Shown here one piece after another: positions 14,890-23,440 of a stretch of DNA of 34,663 nt. The DNA is from a virus. Numbering within the stretch: position 1 is the stretch's first letter; each line of letters begins with the position of its first letter. The DNA is taken from positions 1 through 34,663 of the IMG/VR virus record IMGVR_UViG_3300022752_000007; one strand, given 5' to 3'. The notes beneath the pieces were generated by a model that did no database searches, had not been told where the DNA came from, and was given only the letters and a program-made list of their open reading frames with translations. The translations under genes and the position numbers were made by a program.

Positions 14890-15804
14890 ATGAGCACCAC
14901 AACCATGTTGGCGTTGGTTCAGCAGGTCACCGCTGAACTGGGTTTACCGATACCGGCTACGGTGGCGGGTAACCCCAATCAGGATGTGGTGCAGATTCTT
15001 GCACTGATGAACGCCTCGGGGTACGAGTTGATGCGGCGTGCTGATTGGCGCGAATTGACCAAGCAGCACACCTTCTACACCGAGGCCATTAGCACCACGG
15101 GTACATGGACAACCTCGGCATATACCATTACCGGCATCCCCGATACCTCGCTCATCGACTCGACCTATCAGGTGCAGGGCGTTGGCATCCCCAATGCCAC
15201 CTATGTGACGGGCGTGCTGTCTTCCTCGGCTGTCTCCATTAACTACGAGCCAACAGAGGCGCAGGTCAACGGCGGTTTGGTGTTCCAGAAGGTCAAGTAT
15301 AACTTGCCCTCGGACTACTACAGCAGCGTCAACCGCACGCATTGGGATAAGAGCAAGCGTTGGGAGATGCTTGGCCCAGAGTCGCCGCAACAATGGGAGT
15401 GGCTGCTCTCGGGCTACATCTCGACCGGCCCCCGCATCCGTTACCGCTTGCTCGGCAAATACTTCCAGATTTGGCCCGGAATGAACGCTGGCGAGTTGCT
15501 CGGCTTCGAGTACCGCAGCAACGCATGGGCAGAAAGCGCGGCGGGTGCTGCCAAGACTTCGATGACGGCAGACACCGACACCTGCATCTACCCCGACCGC
15601 GTGATGGTGCTGTCTACCAAACTCAAGTATTTTGAGGCGAAAGGCTTCGATACAACCGCCATTTTCCGCGACTACCTCGCTGAACTTGAGACGGCTGTCG
15701 CACAGGATACGGGCGCTGCCAACCTCTCGTTTGCCCCGCGTCCCGGCACGGTGCTTATCGGCTACGACAACATCCCTGACAGCGGCTACGGGTACGAAAA
15801 CTGA
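14890..15804 (+). CDS. head-tail adaptor / tail tubular A-like protein
   Basis: A 304-aa protein. It begins with a helical LVQQVTAELGLPIP segment followed by MNASGYELMRRADWRELTKQ, the hallmark start of the P22 gp4/T7 gp11-like adaptor group that plugs onto the portal. A beta-rich insert (about 60-120) and the late region YRLLGKYFQIWPGMNAGELL then FEYRSNAWAE are also characteristic. It forms the ring between the portal and the tail nozzle, the gene for which follows directly with overlapping stop and start (TGATG). Confidence 0.8.
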   Translation: MSTTTMLALVQQVTAELGLPIPATVAGNPNQDVVQILALMNASGYELMRRADWRELTKQHTFYTEAISTTGTWTTSAYTITGIPDTSLIDSTYQVQGVGIPNATYVTGVLSSSAVSINYEPTEAQVNGGLVFQKVKYNLPSDYYSSVNRTHWDKSKRWEMLGPESPQQWEWLLSGYISTGPRIRYRLLGKYFQIWPGMNAGELLGFEYRSNAWAESAAGAAKTSMTADTDTCIYPDRVMVLSTKLKYFEAKGFDTTAIFRDYLAELETAVAQDTGAANLSFAPRPGTVLIGYDNIPDSGYGYEN

Positions 15805-17366
15805 TGACTGTTTCTCGTCGCCTTGTCCAACGCGCTGCGGCAAATGTCGCAAGCCTGCCGTCGCCCGTGGGCGGTTGGAACGCTCGGGATTCTCTCGCCA
15901 ACATGGCACCCACGGATGCCGTGCAGTTGGACAATTACTTCCCCGGCGTATCCAATGTTGTCTTGCGCGGCGGCTATGTGAAGCACGCCACGGGGTTCCC
16001 CGACGATGTAGAAACCCTGATGACCTACAGCGGCGGCACCTCTGACCAGTTGTGGGCGGTGTCAGATGGCAAGTTTTACAACGCCACGGCTGCGGGTGCT
16101 ATCGGCGCTGCGGCGGTCAGCGGACTGACCAACTCCAAGTGGGAATACACCAATGTCACGACCGCAGGCGGCAACTACCTGTATGCCGCTAACGGTGTCA
16201 ACACGCCGTATCTTTACAACGGCACCAATTGGACGAGCATTACGGGAGTGTCTACGCCTGCCATCACAGGCGTAACAACGACAAACCTTAACTCGCCTAC
16301 GCTCTTTAAGAACCGTGTGTGGTTTATCCAGAAGGACACGCTAAAAGCGTGGTACCTGCCGACCTCTAGCGTTGGCGGCGCGGCACAGGTTCTCGACCTG
16401 TCATCCATTGCGCGTCTGGGCGGCGTGTTGGTGTCGATGGCCTCGTGGACAATTGACGCTGGCTACGGCGTGGATGACAACCTTGTATTTGTCACCGACA
16501 AGGGCGAGGTAATCGTCTACCGTGGCACCGACCCCTCATCTGCGTCCACATGGGCGTTGATTGGCGTGTGGATTGTGGGTGCGCCTATCGGCACCCGCTC
16601 CCTGATGAAGTACGGCGGCGACCTTTTGGTGCTGACGCTTGACGGGCTGATTCCGATGGCCTCGGCGCTTCAGTCCTCGCGGCTTGACCCCAACATTGCG
16701 CTATCGGACAAGATACAGGGTGCGTTTGCAACGGCTGCTGCGGCGTATAAGGACAACTTTGGGTGGTGTATGTTGTACAACCCGAAGAACAACGCCCTAA
16801 TCGTCAATGTCCCGGTGCGTGAAGGCGCACAAGAGCAGTTTGTGATGAACAACATCACGAAGGCGTGGTGCAGATTTACAAACTGGAACGCTTTTCACTT
16901 TGGGCTTCTTGACGATACGCCGTACTTTGGCGCGGCAAACTTCGTGGCAAAGGCTTGGACAGTAGGTAGCACCGGCTACATTGATGACACAAGCAACATA
17001 AACGGCAAGATTCTCCAAGCCTTTAACTACTTTGAGACTCGCGGCGTAAAGAAGATTTTTACACGCGCACGACCTAGCATTTTCAGCAACGGCACCCCGT
17101 CTGTGCGGGTCGGCATCAATGTTGATTTCAACATTTCAGACAATGTTGCTCCGATATCGTTTTCTACTCCGCTGACTGCCCTATGGGACAGCGCGTTGTG
17201 GAACACGGCTGTGTGGGGTTCCGACCTTGAGATTCAGAACAACTGGCAGGGCGTTACCGGCGTTGGCTACTGCGGGTCGATACAGTTTCAGAGCAGCAGC
17301 AACAAGTTAGCGATTCAATGGGCCTCAACTGATGTGGTGTATCAACTCGGATGGGCTGGCATATAA
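15804..17366 (+). CDS. tail nozzle / tail tubular B-like (P22 gp10-like) protein
   Basis: A 520-aa beta-rich protein. N-terminal LPSPVGGWNARDSLANMAPT, then DAVQLDNYFPG and VVLRGGYVKHATGF, is the recognisable opening of P22 gp10-like and tail tubular B-like nozzle proteins. The centre has repeated propeller-like strands (TLFKNRVWFIQKDTLKAWYL, then WIVGAPIGTRSLMKYGGDLL and VLTLDGLIPM), and the end contains WDSALWNTAVWGSDLEIQNN. It extends the adaptor ring into the short tail. It overlaps the adaptor stop by one base and the next gene by 16 nt. Confidence 0.85.
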   Translation: MTVSRRLVQRAAANVASLPSPVGGWNARDSLANMAPTDAVQLDNYFPGVSNVVLRGGYVKHATGFPDDVETLMTYSGGTSDQLWAVSDGKFYNATAAGAIGAAAVSGLTNSKWEYTNVTTAGGNYLYAANGVNTPYLYNGTNWTSITGVSTPAITGVTTTNLNSPTLFKNRVWFIQKDTLKAWYLPTSSVGGAAQVLDLSSIARLGGVLVSMASWTIDAGYGVDDNLVFVTDKGEVIVYRGTDPSSASTWALIGVWIVGAPIGTRSLMKYGGDLLVLTLDGLIPMASALQSSRLDPNIALSDKIQGAFATAAAAYKDNFGWCMLYNPKNNALIVNVPVREGAQEQFVMNNITKAWCRFTNWNAFHFGLLDDTPYFGAANFVAKAWTVGSTGYIDDTSNINGKILQAFNYFETRGVKKIFTRARPSIFSNGTPSVRVGINVDFNISDNVAPISFSTPLTALWDSALWNTAVWGSDLEIQNNWQGVTGVGYCGSIQFQSSSNKLAIQWASTDVVYQLGWAGI

Positions 17367-17794
17367 CAAGCGGCCCCGAGGTGGGCGAATGGGTTTGTGG
17401 GCATACGGGCGGCGGGTATCACGCTGAACGCTCTAACGCCATCGGACTGCGTAAGGGAGAGAACATTGTCGGCGGCGTGGTTTACGAGAACTGGAACGGG
17501 CGCAGCGTGGTTTGCCACATCGCCATTTCTGACCGCTTAACCCCCGCTTACATTGCAGCTATGTTTGACTATCCTTTCAATGTCTGCGGGGTTGACAAAA
17601 TCATCGCCCCCGTGGGCAGTAAAAACGCGAAAGCCATCAGGCTTGTGCGTAAAATGGGTTTCACCGAGGAAGCGCGAATAAAGAACGCCGACACCGACGG
17701 TGATATTGTTTTCCTAACCATGACACGCGATGCGTGCCGTTTTTTGGGACACCGTTATGGGCAAAAAATCACCGAAGCCGCCTCCGGCACCTGA
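17351..17794 (+). CDS. GNAT-fold phage protein
   Basis: A 147-aa protein with the acyl-CoA-binding part of the GNAT fold: VGSKNAKAIRLVRKMGFTEE (about residues 93-112), where N-KAIRL-RKMGF-EE is the typical motif A/B ending. The N-terminus (GGVVYENWNGRSVVCHIAIS) supplies the expected central strands. GNAT-like proteins occur regularly between nozzle and ejection genes in short-tailed phages, where they appear as virion-associated proteins of unknown substrate. ATG 17351 overlaps the nozzle gene by 16 nt; the 3' end overlaps the next gene by 38 nt. Confidence 0.75.
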   Translation: MGWHITSGPEVGEWVCGHTGGGYHAERSNAIGLRKGENIVGGVVYENWNGRSVVCHIAISDRLTPAYIAAMFDYPFNVCGVDKIIAPVGSKNAKAIRLVRKMGFTEEARIKNADTDGDIVFLTMTRDACRFLGHRYGQKITEAASGT

Positions 17795-20021
17795 CTACGC
17801 AGCCGCAGCGCAACAGCAGGGCATCGCCAACCTAGAGGCGGCGCGTCTTACTGCGCGGCTTTCTAACCCCAATGTCATTACCCCGCTTGGTGGTCAGCGC
17901 GTGACTTACGGGCGACCGCAATTCAACCGCGCTGCGTATGACGCGGCGATGGCTAACTACAATGCGCGTCAGGCGCAAAAGCCTAGCGCACCGGCTACCG
18001 GCGCACCGGCTACTGGCAACGCGCCCCCGACCGCCCCTGTAAACATTGGCGGCGGCGCTGCACAGCCCACTACGGGCGGCGGTGGCGTGCAGATGGGCGG
18101 CGGTATGTATGGCGGCGGCGTTGACCTCGGCGTTACGCCGGAGCCTATGGCATCAAAGGCTGACGGTATGCCCGCTGCGCGGCGCGAGGCTCTGGGAATG
18201 GGCGATGACCGCGCATACACGCAGGGCGGTCGAGCCAACTTCACCACGCTCCCTACCGGAGCGCAGGTTCCTACTGCCATGCTTATCGGCGGCGGTCGCT
18301 TTGATGCGTCCGGCATGGGGCCGGGACAGACGCAACGGTTTAATCAGGGCTACGGCGGCGGGGAGTATCTGGGCGATGTGATGCCCACCCGCGAGATGTT
18401 CACCGAGATGGTGGACTTGGACACCCCGACGATTGAACAGTACCTGACCCCCGAGGCACAGGCGACCCTAGAGGCGCAGCAGCGGGTTGAGCGTGCGTTG
18501 TCCGGCCTTGGCGAACAGGCCATTGGGCGCGTGCAAAATGTCTACGGCACGGATTTCACCCCGCAGGGGCTTCCGGCGCAGCAGTTCCAATTTGGCGGTT
18601 ATGGCAACCTGCCGACCCTTCCTGAGTTGCAGGGTCGCGCACGCTCTGATGTTTCGGCGCTGCCGGTTAACTTCGGCCCCACGGCAGGACAGTACGGAAT
18701 GGCTGCGGGTGGCCCACAAGGGCTGAACTTGCAGGGCTTGGACACAAGCGGCATTAGCGGCGTGCAGACCGGCGCAGGCCAGTTTGGCACGGCGCAGGGT
18801 GGCCCCGCTGCCCCAACACTTCAAGGGCAGTTGGATACCTCTAGCCTTGCCGCGATGCCTGTAAACGCGGGTATGACGGCGCAGCAGGCTATTATGTCGC
18901 GCCTCGACCCGCAATTGCAGCGCCAACGGGCGCAGTTGGAAACCCAACTTGCCAATCAGGGTCTGGTGCGTGGTGGCGAGGCGTTTAACGCCGCCATCAC
19001 CGAGCAGCAACAACAGGAAAACGACCTCCGAACGCAGGCCGCGCTACAGGGCATTAGCCTTGATATGGCGGCTCGTCAGCAGGGGCTAGGCGAGGCACAG
19101 GCTCTGGGCGGATTTGCCAACCAAGCGGCTTTGGCGGGGTTTGGCGCGGGTCAGCAGGCCACGGGCGCACAAAACGCTGCAATTGCCCAAAACGCTCAAC
19201 TGGCGCTCCAATCGGGTCAGTTTGCCAACCAAGCGCAGGCGCAGCAGTTCGCACAGCGGCTTGCGGCGGGTGAGTTTGGTCGAGACGCGCAGATGGCATC
19301 CTTCCAGACGGGACAGGCGGCGCAGGAAGCCGTTAACCGTGCCATCGCGCAGAACTTCCAACAGGGCTTGGGCGCGGCAGGTGCGTACAACGCTGCTGCC
19401 GGTCAGCAGTTTGGGCAGGAGATGGACATTGCTGGGCTGTATAACGCCTCGCTTGCCCAGAACCAACAGGCAGCGTTGCAGCAGGCGCAGGCTCAAGCGG
19501 CGCTCCAAGCACAGGGCTTCAACCAAGCGCAGGCGGCGGCAAACTTCCAGAACGCCCAGCGTCAGGCGGCGTTGCAGGAGCAGTTGGCGCTTCGGGCGCT
19601 CCCGCTTAACGAGGTTGCAGCCATCATGGGCGGCGCACAAGTGCAGATGCCGCAGTTCCAAGCCTATCAAGGCGCAGAGGTGGGAGCGGCTCCCATCTTC
19701 GGAGCGCAACAAGCGGCGGGTAACTTCGCGCAACAAAACTACGCTAACCAGACGGCTGCATATAACGCCAAGATGGGTCTTTATGGAGACATTGCTGGTT
19801 CAATAGGAATGGCGGCAGGTCGCAAATCTGACCGTCGGTTGAAATCCAACATTGTTCGCGTCGGCACTCACCCGCTTGGCATCGGCATCTACGAGTACGA
19901 CATCTTTGACCGGCGAGAACGCGGCGTAATGGCTGATGAGGTTGAGCAGGTCAAACCCGAGGCTGTGGCTATAGACCCAGCAGACGGTTATAAGATGGTT
20001 AACTACGGGATGTTGCAATGA
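17757..20021 (+). CDS. large Gln/Ala/Gly-rich virion protein with C-terminal S74 chaperone domain
   Basis: A 754-aa protein from ATG 17757 (MGKKSPKPPPAPDYAAAAQQ). Order: a Pro/Ala N-terminus; a Gly-rich linker (about 80-125); a mixed segment with a PTIEQYLTPEAQATLEAQQR helix; a long Gln/Ala-rich helical region (about 370-680) with irregular repeats such as FANQAQAQQFAQRLAAGEFG; then residues 690-754 with SDRRLKSNIVRVG, YEYDIF and GVMADEVEQVKPEA. The last part is the intramolecular chaperone (Peptidase_S74) domain of tail spikes and fibres, which trimerises the protein and cleaves itself off at the Ser of SDRRLKS. The long helical part looks like an ejection or tail-needle protein rather than a beta-helix fibre. 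Confidence 0.8.
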   Translation: MGKKSPKPPPAPDYAAAAQQQGIANLEAARLTARLSNPNVITPLGGQRVTYGRPQFNRAAYDAAMANYNARQAQKPSAPATGAPATGNAPPTAPVNIGGGAAQPTTGGGGVQMGGGMYGGGVDLGVTPEPMASKADGMPAARREALGMGDDRAYTQGGRANFTTLPTGAQVPTAMLIGGGRFDASGMGPGQTQRFNQGYGGGEYLGDVMPTREMFTEMVDLDTPTIEQYLTPEAQATLEAQQRVERALSGLGEQAIGRVQNVYGTDFTPQGLPAQQFQFGGYGNLPTLPELQGRARSDVSALPVNFGPTAGQYGMAAGGPQGLNLQGLDTSGISGVQTGAGQFGTAQGGPAAPTLQGQLDTSSLAAMPVNAGMTAQQAIMSRLDPQLQRQRAQLETQLANQGLVRGGEAFNAAITEQQQQENDLRTQAALQGISLDMAARQQGLGEAQALGGFANQAALAGFGAGQQATGAQNAAIAQNAQLALQSGQFANQAQAQQFAQRLAAGEFGRDAQMASFQTGQAAQEAVNRAIAQNFQQGLGAAGAYNAAAGQQFGQEMDIAGLYNASLAQNQQAALQQAQAQAALQAQGFNQAQAAANFQNAQRQAALQEQLALRALPLNEVAAIMGGAQVQMPQFQAYQGAEVGAAPIFGAQQAAGNFAQQNYANQTAAYNAKMGLYGDIAGSIGMAAGRKSDRRLKSNIVRVGTHPLGIGIYEYDIFDRRERGVMADEVEQVKPEAVAIDPADGYKMVNYGMLQ

Positions 20022-20293
20022 GAACCCCTTACCAAACCTTTAACGCTCCCCCCATGATGAACGGCGGTCGCGGTCAGCGCATGGCGCGTATGCTCCAGAT
20101 GCAGGGCCAGAGCCAGCAGGTGAGCAACAACGCAGGGGCGCAGACCGATATGCAGTATTCGCCCCCGCAGAACGCTGCCGACATCAACCGTGCGCCGCGT
20201 CAGTTCCTGCGGCAGTACCCGAAGATGCCGAAGTCGCCGGGGATGACCAACCCGCAGGGTGGCCCTGACCGGGGAGGATTCGAGAATGGCTGA
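20018..20293 (+). CDS. 91-aa Gln/Pro/Met-rich hypothetical protein
   Basis: ATG 20018 overlaps the previous TGA (ATGA). The product is low-complexity and probably disordered (RMARMLQMQGQSQQVSNNAG, then PPQNAADINRAPRQFLRQYP), with a Gly/Pro/Asp-rich end. Its last bases hold the GGGGAGG ribosome site (20271-20277) of the next gene, with which it overlaps by 8 nt. It sits between two large candidate ejection proteins and is probably a small virion or linker protein; no family recognised. Confidence 0.6.
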   Translation: MRTPYQTFNAPPMMNGGRGQRMARMLQMQGQSQQVSNNAGAQTDMQYSPPQNAADINRAPRQFLRQYPKMPKSPGMTNPQGGPDRGGFENG

Positions 20294-21794
20294 CGGACGC
20301 TACAAAACAGTCTCAACCTTTGCGCTCCCAGACGAGTACCAGCGGCAAGCCTCCGAGGCACGCCGTCGTCGCCGTATGGCAGAGATGTTGGCGCAGCAGG
20401 CATACCAGCCGGGGGACATCCAGAACGCCCCCATTCCTCGCGGAGCGCCTTTGGTGCAGGGTCTGCAATCGTTCCTCGCTGCCCGTGCTGCCCGTAAGGC
20501 AGATGAGGCTGAAGAAGGCGCAATGAAGGCGCAAACGCAAGAGGCACGGGATTTCCTTCGTGCGTTGACTGAGCCTGCCAAAACGATGACGATTGGCGAA
20601 GCCGCAATGCAAAACATTGCACAAGCGGGAACGCCGGAACTAGTAGACGGTCGGTTGGAATACCGGAAGACCGCTATGCCTGCCCCGACTCCAGAAATGG
20701 TTCCGCAAGCAGGCCCACAAGTGCGCTTGGGGCGCAGACCGGAAGACGACCAAGTGTATATGCCAACCGCAACGGGTCGAGAAACTGACCCGCAACGCAT
20801 GGCTGCAATGCTTGCCAATCCTCAATACAAGGCTGAATTTACGCCCGAACAAAAGCGTGCGCTTGCCCTTGAGGGCGTGTTGACCAGTCAAAACCCGCTT
20901 GTGCAGAAAATCGGGCAGATGCAATACGGGGCGATGCAACCTTCGCAGATGGATGTTAGCGCGGTAAATCTTTCTGACCTTACGCCGGACAGCGCACGAA
21001 AGTTTGCGCGTAGCCGCAACCCCGATGACATTGTTTATCGAACGCCGGAGTCAAAAGAAAGATTGGTAGCGGTAATTAAAAACGGCAGGCCAATTTATGT
21101 AAACGAATCAGAAGCAAAAGGCATGATTCCTGCTACCGCGCAAACAATTCGCGTTTCAACTGGTAGCGGTAGCGCAGACCGTGGGCAATTGTACAAAGTT
21201 ACCGGCCCTGATGGTAAGCCAAAATATGTCACACGCGACGATGCTATCGGTATGCAGCCTGCTCCAACTGCAACAGCGCAAAAAACCGGCGGCCCAACCG
21301 GAGATTCGTCTGTAGATAGGCGGCAATATCGAACAACCAAGCGCGAATTGCAAAATTCGTATATTGCTGTAAACGATTTTTTGCAAGCACTTAAAACAAC
21401 GCCAAAAGAAGAAAGCATTGTTGGTGAAAAGGCTGGCGCGTTGTCTACAAAATACAAACTTGCATTGAGTGCAGTTAGAACTTTGCAAAATACTGGCGTT
21501 ATCAATGTCGGCGAATTGCCGTTTCTTGAAGACGCGCTGCGCGACCCGCAAAAGATTTCGCAATTGTTTAATCCGGGTTCTAGAGAGACAATTACTGGTC
21601 AAATTAACGCGCTTGCTGATTTGCTTGAAGCACAAAGCGATTCGCTTGATGAGTCTTATGGTTACGACGCTGCACCTTTGCGCGGCAGCGAAACCCGTAG
21701 AGCAAACCGAGTTCCAGCAGCAGCAGCGGCAGCAGGCATTACGCAAGAAGAATGGGATAACTCCACAGAAGAGGAGAAAGAGCCGTGGCGTTAA
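20286..21794 (+). CDS. putative internal virion (DNA ejection) protein
   Basis: A 502-aa helical protein from ATG 20286, supported by GGGGAGG 9 nt upstream. N-terminal basic helix EARRRRRMAEMLAQQAYQPG, a Pro/Ala-rich linker, a central region with GQLYKVTGPDGKPKYVTRDD, then helical NSYIAVNDFLQALKTTPKEE and VGELPFLEDALRDPQKISQL, and an acidic end (EEWDNSTEEEKEPWR). The ALSAVRTLQNTGVINVGELP segment is a pattern I know from the large inner proteins of uncultured podoviruses. No lytic transglycosylase motif is visible. Codons shift to A/T third bases from about 20,940 onward, matching the next gene. The role in genome ejection is inferred from size, composition and position. Confidence 0.65.
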   Translation: MADGRYKTVSTFALPDEYQRQASEARRRRRMAEMLAQQAYQPGDIQNAPIPRGAPLVQGLQSFLAARAARKADEAEEGAMKAQTQEARDFLRALTEPAKTMTIGEAAMQNIAQAGTPELVDGRLEYRKTAMPAPTPEMVPQAGPQVRLGRRPEDDQVYMPTATGRETDPQRMAAMLANPQYKAEFTPEQKRALALEGVLTSQNPLVQKIGQMQYGAMQPSQMDVSAVNLSDLTPDSARKFARSRNPDDIVYRTPESKERLVAVIKNGRPIYVNESEAKGMIPATAQTIRVSTGSGSADRGQLYKVTGPDGKPKYVTRDDAIGMQPAPTATAQKTGGPTGDSSVDRRQYRTTKRELQNSYIAVNDFLQALKTTPKEESIVGEKAGALSTKYKLALSAVRTLQNTGVINVGELPFLEDALRDPQKISQLFNPGSRETITGQINALADLLEAQSDSLDESYGYDAAPLRGSETRRANRVPAAAAAAGITQEEWDNSTEEEKEPWR

Positions 21795-23434
21795 CCGCAC
21801 AACAAGCCGCATCGCTCAAAGCAATTAAAGAGCGTAAAAACCAAAACCAAGAGATTGGCGTTGTTCCAATGCTAGTCAAGGCTGGAATTAACGCCCCTGC
21901 AAGTGCGGCGCGGTTTGCACGCGATGTAGTCGAGCCTTTCCTTTCGCCTGTTGATACGGCAAAGGCTGTTGTTAACCTTGGAAGCAGCGTACTTGGAAAA
22001 ATTGGCGTTACGGATTCTGACCCAACTCTTGCTAATCAAGTAGGCAATTATTTTGTAGACAGGTATGGCGGCGTTGATAACGCTATGCGTACTTTTTCTG
22101 AAGACCCCGTTGGCATGGCATCCGATGTTGCTGGATTGTTAACAGGTGGCGGTGCTATTGCGGCAAAAGTACCGCGTCTTGCTCGTTTGGCTGGCGCTTT
22201 AGAAAAAACAGGTCGCGCTGTTGACCCGTTAAACATTGCTGCAAAAGGCGCAAAGGCTACCGGCAAAACTACTGCTTTTTTAACTGGGCTTACTTCCGGC
22301 GCTGGTATGCGCTCTATAGAAGAAGCCGCAAAAGCAGGATATGCAGGCGGTTCACAGGGAGATGCTTTTGTTACTCAAATGCGGCAACCTGAAAAGTTTA
22401 GAAATGTTCTTGATGAAGCCGAGCGTGCGGTTGATGCTGTGCGGCAACAAAGGTCACGCAATTACAAAGCGGGAATGGCTGGCATATCTCAAGACGCTAC
22501 GGTGTTGGATTTTGCGCCAGTACGCAATGCGTTTGACCAGATTAAATCAATGGGGCAATACGCCGGTCGTTCCGGCATGGGTATAGCAAAAAGCATCAAT
22601 GAACCTGCTGTTGCTGCTGTTGAAAAACTTGAAGACATTATTGGCGATTGGGAATTTTCCGACCCAAAAGAATTTCATACGCCGGAAGGATTTGACGCGC
22701 TTAAAAAGAAGATTTACAACCAATCAAGAGGTTATGCTTTTGGCACGCCGGAGCGCGTTGTTGCTGACCAAATGTATAACGCCGTGCGGCAAGTTGTGGC
22801 TAATCAAGCCCCTGACTATTCCCGTGTAATGGGTGCTTACGAAGAAGCAAGCGACCTTCTTAAAGAGTTTGAAAAATCTTTATCGCTTAACGACAAAGCA
22901 ACCGCAGATACTACGCTGCGAAAATTGCAGTCTATTTTAAGAAACAATGCCAACACTAATTACGGTGCGCGAGAGGCATTAGGACAAGAGTTGGTACAAG
23001 CGGGTGCAACTAACCTAATGCCCGGACTTGCCGGACAAATGATGAGTTCGCCAACACCGCGTGCGCTTTCTGGGCAAATGACAGGCGTAGGAACAATAGT
23101 TAACGCGGCGCAGAGTTTTCCCGGTTCGGTTTTAGAACCAACAACTTTAGCGTTAATGGCATCAACAAGCCCTAGAGCAGTTGGTGAAATAGCCTATGCT
23201 GCGGGGCAAGTGGCTGGTGTGCCAAAAAAACTTGCAGCGTTGCTTGGTCAATATGGCGACACTTTGAGTCAGCAAAATCCGCGATTGGCTCCGGTCATTG
23301 CATCAACACGCAAAGCCATTGCAGCAGGCAAGCGCGTTAACCCCGTATATGCACAACAATTGGCTTTGCAACTTTCTAGACTGCAAGAAATAGACGCAGA
23401 GCGTAGAAAGCCAATTACACAGGAACAGGAGTAA
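21785..23434 (+). CDS. putative internal virion (DNA ejection) protein
   Basis: A 549-aa protein starting at GTG 21785 with AGAGGAG at 21768-21774 as ribosome site; the start overlaps the previous gene by 10 nt. The N-terminal third has apolar Gly/Ala stretches (VGMASDVAGLLTGGGAIAAK, then FLTGLTSGAGM) that could insert into membranes. The middle is amphipathic helix (FRNVLDEAERAVDAVRQQRS), followed by KAIAAGKRVNPVYAQQLALQ at the end. This fits ejected channel-forming proteins of short-tailed phages, but no named family can be assigned. Base composition is clearly lower in G+C than in the capsid module. Confidence 0.65.
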   Translation: MALTAQQAASLKAIKERKNQNQEIGVVPMLVKAGINAPASAARFARDVVEPFLSPVDTAKAVVNLGSSVLGKIGVTDSDPTLANQVGNYFVDRYGGVDNAMRTFSEDPVGMASDVAGLLTGGGAIAAKVPRLARLAGALEKTGRAVDPLNIAAKGAKATGKTTAFLTGLTSGAGMRSIEEAAKAGYAGGSQGDAFVTQMRQPEKFRNVLDEAERAVDAVRQQRSRNYKAGMAGISQDATVLDFAPVRNAFDQIKSMGQYAGRSGMGIAKSINEPAVAAVEKLEDIIGDWEFSDPKEFHTPEGFDALKKKIYNQSRGYAFGTPERVVADQMYNAVRQVVANQAPDYSRVMGAYEEASDLLKEFEKSLSLNDKATADTTLRKLQSILRNNANTNYGAREALGQELVQAGATNLMPGLAGQMMSSPTPRALSGQMTGVGTIVNAAQSFPGSVLEPTTLALMASTSPRAVGEIAYAAGQVAGVPKKLAALLGQYGDTLSQQNPRLAPVIASTRKAIAAGKRVNPVYAQQLALQLSRLQEIDAERRKPITQEQE

Positions 23435-23440
23435 TCACAG

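Noticed and set aside
14944-15909. 321-codon antisense open frame over the adaptor gene
   Set aside because: No ribosome site, no recognisable domain, Arg/Val/Gly-rich shadow composition; the adaptor frame is well supported.
18468-19736. Long open frames in other frames and on the other strand over the Gln-rich protein gene
   Set aside because: They result from CAG/GCG-rich repeats that lack stops in several frames; their products are Leu/Arg low complexity.
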